Origin: Gorsachius magnificus
Taxonomy: Eukaryota; Chordata; Aves; Pelecaniformes; Ardeidae
DNA: 64,000 nt
Direction of reading: 5' to 3'
NCBI GenBank assembly: GCA_034008185.1
Contig: CM067086.1
Location: forward strand, 33,687,007-33,751,006
Of the stretch, positions 43,018 to 56,335 are shown one piece after another. The number at the start of each line of letters is the position of its first letter. The stretch's first letter is position 1. The translations under genes and the position numbers were made by a program. The notes beneath the pieces are model-generated. The model saw nothing but the letters and a program-made list of their open reading frames with translations. It had not been told where the DNA came from and searched no databases.

Positions 43018-45089
43018 CAACATATATGTAGCATGTGAGGATTATGCCTAGAAGAATATTTTTAGCTACATTTTATTAACTTCTAGGGAAAATACAGCTC
43101 CTGTCCAGAAACATCATGGCAGCAACACAGAAGTGTTGTGAAACCATATGCAAGTTTTCATCCAGAAGTGTAAAAGATAGAAAGATGGAGAAAAATTAAA
43201 ATAAAGATAAAAGGACAAGACAGTAGGACATATTTATAGAATCAAGGACAAAAAAGAGGAAATAACAGCTTATCAATACTTGTTTTTCCTTATAATCACT
43301 ACAACCCAAATTCAAGAACTTATTTCTTCACTTAGTTTTGCACTAGAGGTTTAAAAAATCAGAACTATTTTTATGCAAAAAAGAATAATAAAGTTACAGA
43401 GTACCTTAACGGTACTTTATTTAGCAAAATAAACATATGCTGTGCTTATTTTCCAGGGAGGTACAGGCCAGACTTTTATCCTTTATTTCAGGAGTTCATT
43501 GTCACATACATAGCATCTGTTTGGACTAAATGTACCTAACACTGTGGCTTATCATATTGTCCACAAAGGCCTGTCTTAGCAGACATTTAAATGACAGCTA
43601 TCCAAAAAGATCTAATGCCTATGCTCAAGCATTTATGACTTAATGCCTTCTTCTAATCTGCACACCATTATGAAAGTGCAGGGTGGAACAGGCATATTCC
43701 CTGTTGATCCAGTAACGGTGCTGTTCTGGATATGCAGCATGTTCTCAGAGATCTGCCTCCTGCTACCAAGGCACAGGGGAGTGCTGATCTCCACTTGGAG
43801 TGACTAAACTCGCAGGTGTGATTCTATGTACAGTTTGCTAAATCCTGCTCAACAGGAAGACATCTCAAAGGTTTGCGGCCGCACAAAGATTTGGTGGAGA
43901 GCATGAAAACTTGGAACTTTCAAGCCATAAAACAGAATATCCCATCCAGAAACCATTTGTACCTCTATGATATCTGAAGTCCACTGATGTCCTACACATT
44001 CTGCCTCTTGAGGCTTGTGGTTCTACTACTTCTTCGCTCACCACCTTACCTTTGGAAAATCTGGAGGAATCCCTGAAGGAGGTTTCCTCTTCCCTACCTA
44101 CTTTAGGATTACTTGTCAGCATGCTTCCTGCCATGGTTTTGTTCTATGCCAAGAACACTCTCCCAGATAATGCCCAGGCTTGTGTAAGGGATAGCAGAAG
44201 CAAGGGAGACCCCTGATAGGCATTATGAACACCCTATTTTGGGAGGGAGGATAGTTTAGCTGAATAAACATGAGAGGTGCCCTGATAATTCCTTTTAAGG
44301 CCAGAAAATGGCTTTACCTTTCCTCATTTATTTACGAGTATAGACACAATCAAAATATCTGACATTTTGCTTGCAGTTTGGTACCTTTTAAGAGAACCTC
44401 AAGATATAAATCAGTAACAGTTACCCTTGATTATAAAGGTTCAATAAATAAAACATTTAATGCAAGTAAGTATCAGAAAAGGATCAAATGCAGTGGTAGA
44501 ACAGAAAGGGAATTATTTTGCATTTATAAGAAGAGGCAAATTCTGTAATGACTAGTAGGCCGGTTAGGATCTGGAAAAACAGGCTGAGATGAACTGTTAA
44601 AGATACAGGCATGGAAAAAAGTGACCTGGAATCAATCACCACTTTGATTTGATCATTGACCTCAGATTGGAAATGGGGTTTAGTGAGAATCTCCCACAGT
44701 AAGAGAACAGAGTGAACAATCACAGCACAACTTGGAACTACCTGGCATCTGCAAAAGTCCAGTGTTAAATCAACCATCTGAGACAAATTGTGATTTCTAT
44801 GTTTTAGCTTTGTGGTACATAACACGGACCAGAAGAGAATTCATTTATATATTTAATTAGAGTTCCATACCAGATTCCTTCAGGGAGCAGCACTGAGCTC
44901 AATCAACATTCTCCTGACTTTGAAAGGAGACTTCTGCTCCTATTACTGGCATTTCCTAAAGCAGTTTCTCCTGGTGAAGGTACTGTCTCAGACACCTCAC
45001 AACATTAATAAAAAGAGCAAGTGCTTAAGAAGGTTGCAAAATAAGGAAATAACCACCCTAATCCTCACAAAGGATCCAACTTAAAATAC

Positions 45090-45227
45090 CTCTGTAATTG
45101 ATGATTTCTGTTCCAAGCACTGGGGTCATCTCCAGAACTGTGATGAAGGCCTTGTCCATAGATGTCAATGGGAATGGAGACATGCGGTGTCTTCTTGCTA
45201 CCTTGGTAATGTCAACAGCACTGTGAC
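45090..45227 (-). CDS. GPHN: GPHN exon, linker end and E domain start, Ser303-Arg348
   Basis: 138 nt: two bases finishing Ser303, then [20 protein letters not shown] and [15 protein letters not shown], ending IINYR plus one base. Met318 marks the start of the structurally defined E domain. Asp327 and Phe330, key contacts for the glycine-receptor beta loop, are both present in MDKAF. Ser303 and Ser305, reported kinase targets in mammals, flank His304 at the exon start, and Ser303 is split across the intron (A|GT). Acceptor CTCTTGTTGCAG, donor AGAG|GTATTT. The basic run ARRHR just before the E domain is typical of the linker. Confidence 0.97.
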
Positions 45228-48200
45228 CTGCAACAAGAGAGCACCAAGTTTATGTACGTTACATTGTGTAGATGTACACAGTGATGTTCATTTAAACCAC
45301 TTTACTGAAATTAATCTGGCACTTTGGGGTAAATTAAATCAGTTAGTTATCACTATTGAGCATTTGTATCAGACACTGGGAAGAAAAGACAGATTTAAAA
45401 CAAAAAGCAATTTACAGTTGAAAAGTGTATAACCATACCAGAATCTTGATGAGCATAAAAGGATCAGTTAATCAGGAACAGAAACCTGTCAAAATGATGC
45501 ATTATTTTACACTGAGGATGATAATCTGAGGCTAACTCAGTTCTATGAACTACGAACTCAGGACAATTCATTCCTCATTCTGTTCTCCACAAACACATCT
45601 CAATATCCTATGTGCAGTGCACAGATAACACATAAAAATGGACACTGTCCCAGTGAATTTGCAATCCAAGAGGGAGATGGGAGTCAAAAAGTTTGAAAGG
45701 AGGACAGAGGGACACACAAGGAAATCACTGGGCAGTCAGGACAGCAGATGGTGTTTCCAGCTAGTGGGCATCCTACCCGTTGTCAAGATTTTGTAGTCAC
45801 CATAGCAAAGTGATGTTTAAATGTATAATTTGAGTGAAGGTAGTAGGACAGATTAATGGAACCTGACTTTTCCTGAATATGAGGGACAGGTTGGGAGAAA
45901 ATATGACAAAAGTTGTTTGAAAATTAAGCCAGCAGCACGTTTGATTTCTTGATACTTATTGAGAGAGTAAACAAGGGGACAACAAGCTCTGAGGGCTTTT
46001 GAAAGCGAAGATAAGCAACTGAAGAGAGGGAACTATTGCAGAAATACATAAACAAGAGTAACAGATACAAAACCAAAAGGTTAAGAAAACAACATTTGTA
46101 GAAATATCTTGAATGGATTTGCCTAGAACAAGAAGGTATTTATGAGAGCCAAAGTGGATGATGTTATACATAATGATATTCCTAAAGCAACATAAATTAT
46201 AATAAGATAGCATTAACAAATAATAGAAACTAATTTTTAATGACATGTTTTTGCTTTGCAATAGCTACCTAAATATCCCATTTGCTGCTGCACATGACTT
46301 CAAATTCTGGAAAAAATAGATTATTGCTTTAAGTGTCATCTTCTAATAAAAAATAACTACAAAAATAGTAAAACAATCATACAGCCTAAGTTTTTTCTTC
46401 GGAAAAGAAGGTCGCTTAATCAATCCGTATATGCAAAACTTCTTTCAGCACTGACACGCTAGTGTCTCTGTGTGGGAGATTGTTCATTAATTTATTTTTT
46501 GCTGTTAATGCAGTAACTATCTTTAAGAGGAAGAAGTAGAGACAAATAAAACTGCCCACGTAATTCCAGTCCCAAGAAAGGTTCTGGAAGAAATTATTTG
46601 AACAATCTCTTTGTACGTATTTAGAAGATACCATGATGATAAAAGCAGGCACTGCAAATCTGTCAAGCACAATTTCTGACTGACTTAATTCCTTTCTTTA
46701 ACATAGCAACTGGCACACTGAGGAAGAGAGAAACAGCTGATGAGATGTTTTTTAACTATATTAATGACATATATTCTAACTATATTAAGACTCTTCACAC
46801 TCTTAAACATGACTTTCTCATAAGCAAGCTAGACAGAAATTTTCCAAATTAAACTACTGTAGGATAAAAGTGTAACTAGTGGAAGAACTGCATTCCTGGA
46901 TTTAACAGGGATGTCCCTAGCAAACTTACATTTTCCATTATTATGCCTGTATTTTGCTTGCAACCTCATAAAAATGAGGAAAGGGGAAGGAAAGCATTTG
47001 TGAGACACAGTCAAACTTCCCATATCTTTCTCTGCATAGAGAAAGAAACCCTGCTTAGCAGCACCATAATTCCTGACTGTATAAATTAAGAAACTTTTTC
47101 CTAAAAGTTGGAGAAAATGAAGGAAGGTGCTAGGAAAAAAATTGTAACAGCAATGAAAGCTGGGGAAATTCTGTGGCAGCAAACAGCCTTTTTGTTACAG
47201 CCATTAGGTGCTTTAATGTTTATGTTTACTGCTACCTAAACCTCACTGTTAGCTACTTCAGAAACTAACATTTCACCTCTTTAACCCTAAAAACGTGAAT
47301 GAATGCAGAAGCTTTGAATGCTCTGAATGGTTCCCAGAGTACTACCTTCAGATTTGGAACTCTGTGTGTAATGCACGTTATTTGCTTAAGTCAAAGGTTC
47401 TGTTAAAATCTGCTGAGAAATGCATTCTTCAACACAGTTTTTTTGAAAATAGATAAAATCCCCTAATCTCTGACAACTTTGTTCCAACACCGAAAGTAAT
47501 GCCCATTATTTCTGCAAGAAAAGCCAAGAAAATACATACGAAAAAATAGAGCCCCTTCAGGTTTAACAGTAGCAGGAATAACCTTAATGAAGAAAGGAAG
47601 AAATATGCAGGTGTAACTCCTAACCCTCTCCCTATTTCTTCCTACAAACAAATGCTAACTCTTCTCTAGAGGTATCATACATTTAAACAGACTTGGAGAC
47701 AAAAAAATAATAATTTTTTAAATTAAAAAATTACTAAGTGGTACTTTGTAATTACAAGTAAATGACAATAAAGAACTCCTCAGACCTTCCCAGGTTCTTT
47801 CACTAATGTCAAATGTTAGATGGTTCTAAAAATAACTACTTACATTAAGCAGTGTTTTGTCTGACAAAATAATCCTTTAGCTTTGAAGCCGCTAAGTCAA
47901 TTGGTTGCATAAGGTAGAAAATTCCTGACAGCCTTCTCTCTTTTCACCAAAATAACTTCCTATTCCTGTTGTTACATATATATACACACATATGGTGGAT
48001 GAAATTTTAGACTAGGAAAGATTCCCATAAAACAAAGGAAAGGAACCGTGCAAATTCAAGAACAGGTCATTCGGGTCATATCTGAATTCTTAACCTTTGT
48101 ATTTTTTGGTTTGATGTAACCCAACATTCAATTTCATGTTCAGGTATGAAAATAAAAATCATATATATTCAACTTGAGCATTTCCATTGTAATTGTCTTT

Positions 48201-48518
48201 GAGTGTTGATTCTTTTTGCCCATAAAACTTGCACACACATGATCATTTACAAGAATGCATCTCCACAAACACCACAGACCTCCATGTCATTAGAAGAACA
48301 ACTTGGAAGAAAAAATTAAAACGCAACTATCCATTAATACATGAACACTATGAGCTATTAACACTTTTCTCTTTGGACTGAATTGCATCGTCTGAAGTTG
48401 TTACATTTCTTCTGCAGACCCACTTATGTCCCAGCCATATCCTTCTCCTCTGACTATCATTTGCTGTCTTCTGAGAAGTCTCGGTTTCTCAATAGAGCTA
48501 TGAAGTTTCAGTACTTAC
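45228..48518 (-). other. GPHN: GPHN intron of about 3.3 kb splitting the Ser303 codon
   Basis: Phase-1 intron between the linker micro-exon and the exon that begins the E domain. No repeat, additional cassette exon or RNA gene was recognised. Confidence 0.8.
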
Positions 48519-48561
48519 TTGCTCTGAGGATGTTCTCCTTGCTGCTGCACCTAGACTGGAC
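48519..48561 (-). CDS. GPHN: GPHN exon, central linker residues Val289-Ala302
   Basis: A 43-nt micro-exon encoding VQSRCSSKENILRA plus A, the first base of Ser303. Acceptor CTCTCTGCAG, donor GCAA|GTAAGT. It belongs to the flexible, Ser-rich C domain that joins G and E domains and carries regulatory phosphorylation sites and partner-binding sites. In mammals, optional linker cassettes are inserted just before this exon. Phase 0 in and phase 1 out mean that it must be present, or replaced by an exon of equivalent phase change, to keep the frame. It is the most 5' exon confidently found here; the next constitutive exon, expected to end CPTPK, lies beyond 64000. Confidence 0.96.
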
Positions 48562-50424
48562 CTGCAGAGAGAGCACAGAGTCTATGAGCTACAGAAGTTA
48601 ACAAGAATGCAAAATACAGAGATATAATGGGCAAGCTCCTGGGATCTAAGACAGAGGCTGTACATATTTTCAGCAACATTCTTACATACTCTGCATGAGA
48701 TAAGTATGTTTCAGCAGAAGGGTAGTAGCTGATGGACAGAATCTGATACAAGCAATTTGATTCCACCCCCCCTGCATAAGAAACAAGATGGCCTAAGGAC
48801 AGTTATAGAGTAAAATCAAAGAACAGAGTGGTTAAAATTATGTCTTAAGCTCCAGTTTTAAACAGAAAATCCACATTTTCTCATACAATTGTAATTATGG
48901 TAACTCTGAATCTAGCTCCTGTTTTATGATTAGACAAAATACTAACATAACTGTATTATCATGACCTGCTTTAACATTCTATTACTGATATTTTCAGGTA
49001 CTACAGAAAGAATTTAAAATATTCAATTTAGATTGTGTTGATTCTGAAGATATTTAATAAGACTTCTTCACAACTGTATGAGCAACTCACAATTGTATAA
49101 ACAGCTCCTGGCTGGAGCCACATAAATTTACTCAGTTGTTTCTGTTTGGTTAAAAGGAACGCTATGTTCAGCATGAGTTTTACAGTGCAATTTACTTTAA
49201 AAAGTAACTGTGTGAGAATGACAACTTGTTTCTCAACAAATCCTCTTCCTAGATGCTTAGCTGCCACTGTGCTATTCCAGATACATTAATCTGACTCCAG
49301 GGAAACTGGAGGATTCACACCGGTCTAATATTCTAGTAACACTCAATATTTAGAGTTCCATCTTGATATTTAGAGTACCATACAGATTTAAAAAAGAACT
49401 GTTTTTTGAAGAGTATCAGTCCTGTAAACACAACATAGTTTAAATTTTATCTATACTGAAGCGTCAGCTCTTGTTAATTCTTCTCAGGTTTGGAAAGAAT
49501 ACATTGTATAATAACACTGAAGTTGCAAGTTTTTAGATGAACTAATTTGAACAGCAGCCTGTCTTCTGGCAGGTCAACTGACTGAACCGGTAACACTTGA
49601 ATAAAAAGCTTTTTGCATGGACAAAACCCCAGCTAAAGTAAACTTAGCAGGCAGACAAACCTCTGAGGGAGTATGAATGGAATCCCTCCCCTTTTTTACT
49701 TTATTGACAAACGTATTGCTAAATTTCAGCGAGAAGACTAATAACCTAAAACCATGCACATGTGGTGAAAGAAGTGGAATAGCACAGGTGACGCTGAGGG
49801 TTTCACTTCCCTGCAGAACATTTGTGTCTGCTGAAAAAGCGCAGGAGCGAATCCAGATTATCTTTCAGACTACAGTTTCAATTTGCAGCTACAGAAAAAC
49901 TGCTTAGAAAGTGAATATGTATGATCTAACAATCGATGAAGAATAGTACACGCTCAAGCCCCCAAAAGCTGCCTTCAGAAAGGCACAACCATTTAAGGCT
50001 GAAACCAACTGTGCCCCAGCTTCTAAACCTCTTTCTTCTGTTCCACAGCAGCTTGCCCCAAATGTATATTCACATAAAAAAACTGGATTCTACAGCGCAA
50101 CACAGTCTACTTATTGTAATGGAATAACTTATGGAAAGTAATGTTGCAACTTAGAGTGGGTTATGGTGTCCTTCCCTGAAAAAAACTGTTGTTTAAAAAA
50201 AACAAACAGAAAAACCCCCAAACCCTCCCTCCTTCCCACCAAAAATACTGTACAAGAAAACTGCAAACAAAATACTAATGATGCCCAGATTTGGCCCAGA
50301 GTTGTTTTACCAGATTTCAATGGCATGACATGAACTCTCTTTGCAAGAAGTAAATATTTACTTATAATTTACCAAAGGACAATTCTGGACCAAAAAGATG
50401 GTATAATGGTAGGAAAGAAAGCAC

Positions 50425-50464
50425 AAGAGAGAGAGAGAGGCACAGATTGAGAGAGAGAGAGAGA
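50425..50464. repeat. Interrupted GA microsatellite
   Basis: (AG)n at 50425-50440 and (GA)n at 50448-50464, separated by CACAGAT. Confidence 0.9.
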
Positions 50465-53400
50465 AGGAGAATGGACGTGGCAAGGCAGAAGATGGCGTGT
50501 GCAAAAGGAGACATGGGCCTATGTGTGTAAGACTACTGTTTATAATGGAAGAGGCTCTCTTATTTCTCACTGAAAACCATATGAAAAGAGAAAACGAGGA
50601 ATGGGCCTGCTGCAAAATAACCAAGCAATTCAGCAAACTGTGGAATGAAACTCAGTGAGATAACACAGTCCTAAAGAAAAAGGCAAAAAACCAAAAATAC
50701 AAAACACAAATATTTGAAACAATCTACTAAAACAAACTAAGTAAAATATGTGATCCAAAGGACACAGATAAAAGCTACTAGAGAAGGAGGAAAAATGTTA
50801 GCAGACAAAGACAGTGCTAAAGAAGTAAAATGGAAGTCAAGAGAGTCTTCAACAAAGTGGAGGAACAGAAGGAGCCCAAACCCATAGCGCAAAGCAATGT
50901 TTGCGAATGGAAAACAGCTCCTTTGAGCAGTAATAGTTACTCTCGAGTTGTAGCCTCTATTCCTCCTCAGTTCATCTTTAAGCCCTTCCAACCTATAGTG
51001 GAGCTAGTGTATGGACAAAAACAAGAGATTTATAATGAACAGAGCAGCTGAGATTTGCAGATCAAATCTTCTAATATAAAAAACGTGCCGACAAAGTTTT
51101 GCTCTTACAGTGTCCAAATGACAATGGTAACAAAAGACAGCTGGCTTCACACACAGCCTCTTACAGGTCATTTTTTTAATTCTGTGCACACAGAGGACTT
51201 TAAATTTACTTTTTGATTTCTTACGCCCAGCCTACAGTTTCCATGTTATCACTCACCTGATGGGCAACATATGCAGTATGAGAAATTATTTGCTTCCCAC
51301 AAATTTTAAAAGCAGCTGTGGAAGAGGAATCCATGATAATAAAATAAAAGGCTTGATCAGCTATACTCGGTTGTTTCCCAACCTATGCTCACAGCTGCAG
51401 AATACAAACCATGTTTTAACATAGCTGACATCAAAATTAGTTATTACATAACACTTCTGTTTGTTTAATATGAATTGCATATCGATATCCTAAATGTTAT
51501 TTTTAAACAAAACTGCAGTAAAATATGATTTTGAATAGAACCCACCAGTTTTCTAACACATACAGTTTTAGCAGCAATGGAACTTTGTATAAATGGGATC
51601 ATGTGCTTTAAGTGCCTTTTATCATATTCATTATTTGTATGTTTTACTACTTTATTACTTGTGACATTTACAAAAAAATTTGTATTCTTTTCACGGCTAC
51701 TGCTAAGTAAAGAATCCATATTACATTGCATATAGTACCACGACTGACTGGGGCGAGTGATTAGTAGTATTATTTACTATAATTCTTCTCATTCACAGGT
51801 AGTTACAGAAATAAGAACCTATGGCTGGCTCTCCTTTCATGGGGAAAGTAGAGATTTATTCTTTGTCCATTCTACAGCCTCTTGGCTCACAATGTACCTT
51901 GGCAGAAGATACAGTGGGCTACCAGCCAGTACCATTCCCCTGCGTAGTACAGGCAGAATGTAACCAAACCCAAAGCATTCGATTCACATTACTCTGTTTT
52001 TTTAAGCAAACTGGGTTTTATGTTCTTTAAAATATAATTTCATCATACTGGAATGCAGAGTAAGCTTTCTCCCATAGGCTGTAGTAGTAAATAGAATGTG
52101 AAATAAAGTAGTCAAAAATAAATTAAGGGAATGGTAAAATAAAGAGTCCTGCCGACAATTTCTATCTGTCAATCATGATTGGTTGGAAAAATGAAATCAA
52201 TGACTATACTAAATTGGATTTATTTAAATCTACATGATATGTTTTGCTGCAAATAAAAATCAGTTCACAAAAAATTTTTTTACAAGAAAAATAGAAAAAG
52301 ACACAAAGAAAAGTTCACGCTACAAGTGAAAAATTCACATGAAAAATAAAGAAAAAAAGAAAATTGAAAAACCCTTTTACACTTTACCATGACTGTTAGG
52401 AATGGTTAGAGAAATTACTTACCTTTTTAAAGTCATAACAAGATTAGCACAGAGTATTAAGTCAGCTCTTCATTATGGGAGGTACAATTAAAAGCCATTG
52501 GTTATAATAAAACAAATTGCTACACAAAGATGAAGAGTTTCCAGCCCAATATGAAAAGCTAACTCTTATGGGAGTACATTTCAACTCAATTTTACAACAT
52601 GAAGAACAATTCAGAACAATGACATCAAAACATGAGTTATCACCAACAGAAAGAGCCCGTTTCTCGGGAACACGGAGCCTGTTGGAGGCTAACCCATAAT
52701 CTTTATCATTTATGGGAAAGCACATTGCTCTGCTTTTAGGAAAGCATGCAGAATGTGGAACCACCAGCAGAAACCCAAACATACATACAGACGTGGAGGA
52801 CTAAGGTACAGCGAAGGGAATGGGTTCGCCAAGCTGTAATGAAGGAAGCAGGGTATGCAAAGCACAGCAGCCATTAACAATTTCAGAAGTCTGTAACTTT
52901 TTCAGACTCTACCCGTCTCATAAATGCTGGGTAGGCCCGTTTATGAGGTATTGCACCTACTACAGCTTCTTTTCGGTGAGACAGTGCGTAACTCAGATAA
53001 CCTCTCCTTGAAACTTCAGCAGCTTTATGAAGACAATTTATTCTGCGTGACGTGGGAAAGCATGCTGCTGCTGCATTTTCCTACATGTGATTTATTAGTG
53101 ATTACATGATCTGAGTTCTGTACAATATACTCTGCGCACATACCATTTGAAGGGTCTCTCAAATACCTGCCTGCTTTAAGCAGATTTCAAATCACACATG
53201 ATCTGATTTATAACTGCAGGGGTTTGTACGATGTCTCTCGCCTAAAATACCTCTTCCCCCCTAAGAATGCAACATACGTTAATAAGTATCTGTAAATAAA
53301 TACATAAAACAAAACCAAGCCATGAATAACAGTGTCTCAAACTGGTGTAGTAATCCTGTAAAAATTGATTTTGGCCTATTATTCTAAGCAATATACATAA

Positions 53401-53542
53401 GGTTAAACTGGGAGCAAACTGGAAAATGTAATGAAATACATTGGTTGCTTTCATTTAAAAAAAAATTAAATCTAATCTGAAGAAGAGAGACAATTTCTTT
53501 GATTGAATTAATACAGAATATAAAAATGAGGTTGTTAAAAAA

Positions 53543-53611
53543 TTTCACAGGAAAAGTGTATTTGGAATTGTGTAAAAAAATTTCACAGGAAAAGTATATT
53601 TAGAATTGTGT
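53543..53611. repeat. Tandem duplication, 38-bp period, two copies
   Basis: TTTCACAGGAAAAGTGTATT..GAATTGTGTA occurs at 53543 and again at 53581 with two G-to-A differences over about 31 matching bases. It lies about 275 bp before the 78-bp duplication. Confidence 0.85.
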
Positions 53612-53886
53612 ACTTCCAGAAAACATTTCACAAAGTTATTTGAGGATTAAATAATCCTATTACAAGATGCAATCTTGCTATTTCAGGAACGCATTCCTAT
53701 TCAAAGAGCACCTTTACACTAAGCTGAATATGCAAGGTCTTAGGACTATGCTTTATGGCCACCTGAATTAGGACTAAAATCAGTTCAAAACTACAGAATG
53801 ATTTTTTCTTGTTAGACTGAGAACACCTGTGAAATGGAAAGTGAGCAGCAGACATTACTCAGAAACACACTTTTAAAAAGGAGCAG

Positions 53887-54043
53887 CAATGTAGGTGGGA
53901 TTCATCTCACCAAACTTTAAATATGTATAATGTATATTCTACACACAGAATTATCGTTTGGAGTCAATGTAGGTGGGATTCATCTCACCAAACTTTAAAT
54001 ATGTATAATGTAGTATTCTACACACAGAATTATCGTTTGGAGT
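53887..54043. repeat. Tandem duplication, 78-bp unit, two copies
   Basis: Copy 1 is 53887-53964 and copy 2 is 53965-54043. They are identical apart from one inserted G in copy 2 (AATGTATATTC against AATGTAGTATTC). The unit starts CAATGTAGGTGGGATTCATC and ends TTATCGTTTGGAGT. Near-identity implies a recent event. Confidence 0.95.
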
Positions 54044-56231
54044 CAGTGGGAAGAAATAAGCAAAAAAATCACTTGAAGCCAAAATCATTTTAGGAGCAGA
54101 TTTTTACCACTTATTAAGTGCTATGCTTGGTAGACTGGACACTGAACAAGTAATTTTCAAATCTTGAATATGCCTTTACATCTTCATCCATATATTATTG
54201 AGTTGTCTTTTCTGAGGTTTTTTGCAGTCCCCTACACTTTACATAAACAAGTATTTAATTTTGATCATTGTTTCCCAGTAGACTATGAACACATCCATGG
54301 AATTTTATGGTCAGATTATGGTTCATCCTATCTACTGTTCAGACGGGATGGTGGAAGCGGAAGCAGACTGATGAATACACTACAGAAACGTAAGGGCTGA
54401 ACTGGTTCTTTTTACAGGAGCAGTATTAAAAAAAAAGGTATTATCCAATATTTGGAACAAAATTAAATGAAAGGGCAAAGGGCAGTTTTCTGGGATGCAA
54501 GCAAGATGCTGATTAGACACCTTCTCTCAACAGAAACTGACCTTGTCCTGGAGATGCAAAATCAGTATGTTTATTACTAGAAGAGGGTTCAAACAAAATT
54601 TTACACATCAACTAAAATTGCAAGCCAAACACCTCACTGAATAAGAAAACAGGAAAACCCATAATACATACAGCAAAAAAGGAGATAAAATAGTAAATTG
54701 CTGGTCAGAAAGCTAACGGGAAAGCAAACTTACTACTACAAACTGGCAGCACAGGCTTGATAGTTGAGAAAAAAAAGAGGCAAAGAGAAAGGAAGTGTTT
54801 TTTATTTCTTCACAGGAATTTTAATGAAATGTTTACATTTGTATAAGAAAAAAAGTATGAGCTGGATTTTGTGCTCTTAAGAGTATGGGACAGCATACAG
54901 ATACGCTGTATGAATAACACTGGAAAGAGCATGTTTCTGTGGTATTTTAGGGGCTGTTCAGGGCTTATTCAAGATTGTACTGGTTTTGTTCAGAGAAGCA
55001 ACATTAATTATAATACCCAATATAGAGAGAATACACATCTCATGTAAACTAAAGCCCTTATTAAATCAAGACTTAAAAATGATTGCCAAATAATTTGTGC
55101 ACAACCTCCAACAGGTATTTCTAACCTGTGCTAACAGAATCTAAGTGGGATTCGTAAGACATAAGAAATCTCTAGGAACACTGCACTTGGGAAAATCGAA
55201 ACTTCTACTACTTGTATTATTAGCCGTGAACAAGATCTTTTATTTGTTTGAATGAAAATCTTAAACAATTCCCAAATGCCCTGGAAATATTCTCCAGTTT
55301 GAGAAGTAGGTAGTGTAAATAAAGGCAGAGAGAATAAATTTTCTTTCCAAACAGATACAAGAGAAAGGGATTCCTGTTGTCCTGGTGGTTTGCTACAGAA
55401 ATGGGATTTATTTGCCTGTTTTCATACAATCTCACACCCTGGCAATTTGATTAATGGATCACTTAGCCTTACAAGTATATGCTAGATGTCTGAGCTATAT
55501 CGTATCTGACCAGCGCTAAGACTTTTTAAACTCCTTGTCCATTCCAGTTCAACCAGCTTTTTAAGCTGCTGTCAATCAGGTGGACTAAAAATACATAAGT
55601 GATGTATAGGAATTCTTGTCCTCAAGCACACCATAAATTACTCTCCAACCCTTGACATAAACTGGTAAGGCTGACATTTTAAAATGTTTCATTTCTATTA
55701 CAAGTACTTTGCTTTTAAATAAAATTTCAACTACTTTCATATTTCTATTTCTTGACCCAGCAACAGTCAATTTCAATGCAGCATTAACAGAATTTCCACA
55801 TTACTGCAAAAAATGGAAACTATTTTTCTTGAAAGGCGTGACTCTCAAAAATCAGAATTTTAAAATAAATTCTTCATTCGAATATAGCAAAGGAAAATTG
55901 GCAAGTTGAAGTGAAACACAACGTTTAGGAAATATCAGATGAATGTTGTGTGTGCAACTCTCATTTTTCCTTTGACGTGTAGGCATTATGATTTCACCAT
56001 AATTAGTTTCAGCAGGGCTTCTGCATGAGACAAGATAAAGCTATTTCATTTTAATCTCCCTGTTCAAAAACTAGTTTCATGTTTTACTTAGTAAACATTA
56101 TCCAAACTCTCTTCTGAATGGGGAATTATTTAGTTCTTCACAGATTTCTCTGTTGTGCTTGGTTCTACAATATAAAACGTCCAAATACACATGAAGGAAT
56201 TTATTTTTACAGAATCTTTGAAAATCAGAGG

Positions 56232-56335
56232 GATGACTTGATTTTACAAATGAGAAACTGAGACCCAGAGACATCTAGACTAAATTTAATTTGACATGCT
56301 TACAGCTGGATTACAGAATGCAAAGCCCCTCAGCT
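56232..56335 (+). mobile_element. MIR-like SINE remnant
   Basis: ATTTTACAAATGAGAAACTG, AGACCCAGAGACATCTAGAC and ACAGCTGGATTACAGAATGC match the order of the MIR segment TTTTACAGATGAGAAACTGAGGCACAGAG..ACAGCTAGTAAGTGGCAGAGCC. It is short, and the spacing between the blocks is stretched. Confidence 0.5.

Larger units (their letters stand above)
38633..45089 (-). other. GPHN: GPHN intron of about 6.5 kb
   Basis: Intron between the Ser303-Arg348 and Asp349-Arg379 exons. No transposable element was recognised. It contains a TG/CA-rich tract (41909-41952), an inverted repeat (42979-43017) and AT-rich unique-looking blocks, notably 40040-40620, whose even composition and lack of repeats resemble conserved non-coding DNA; this cannot be shown without alignment. 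Confidence 0.8.

Noticed and set aside
43865..44134. 89-codon minus-strand frame with a NotI-type GCGGCCGC at 43876-43883
   Set aside because: An isolated 8-mer with no CpG island around it, and no recognisable protein.
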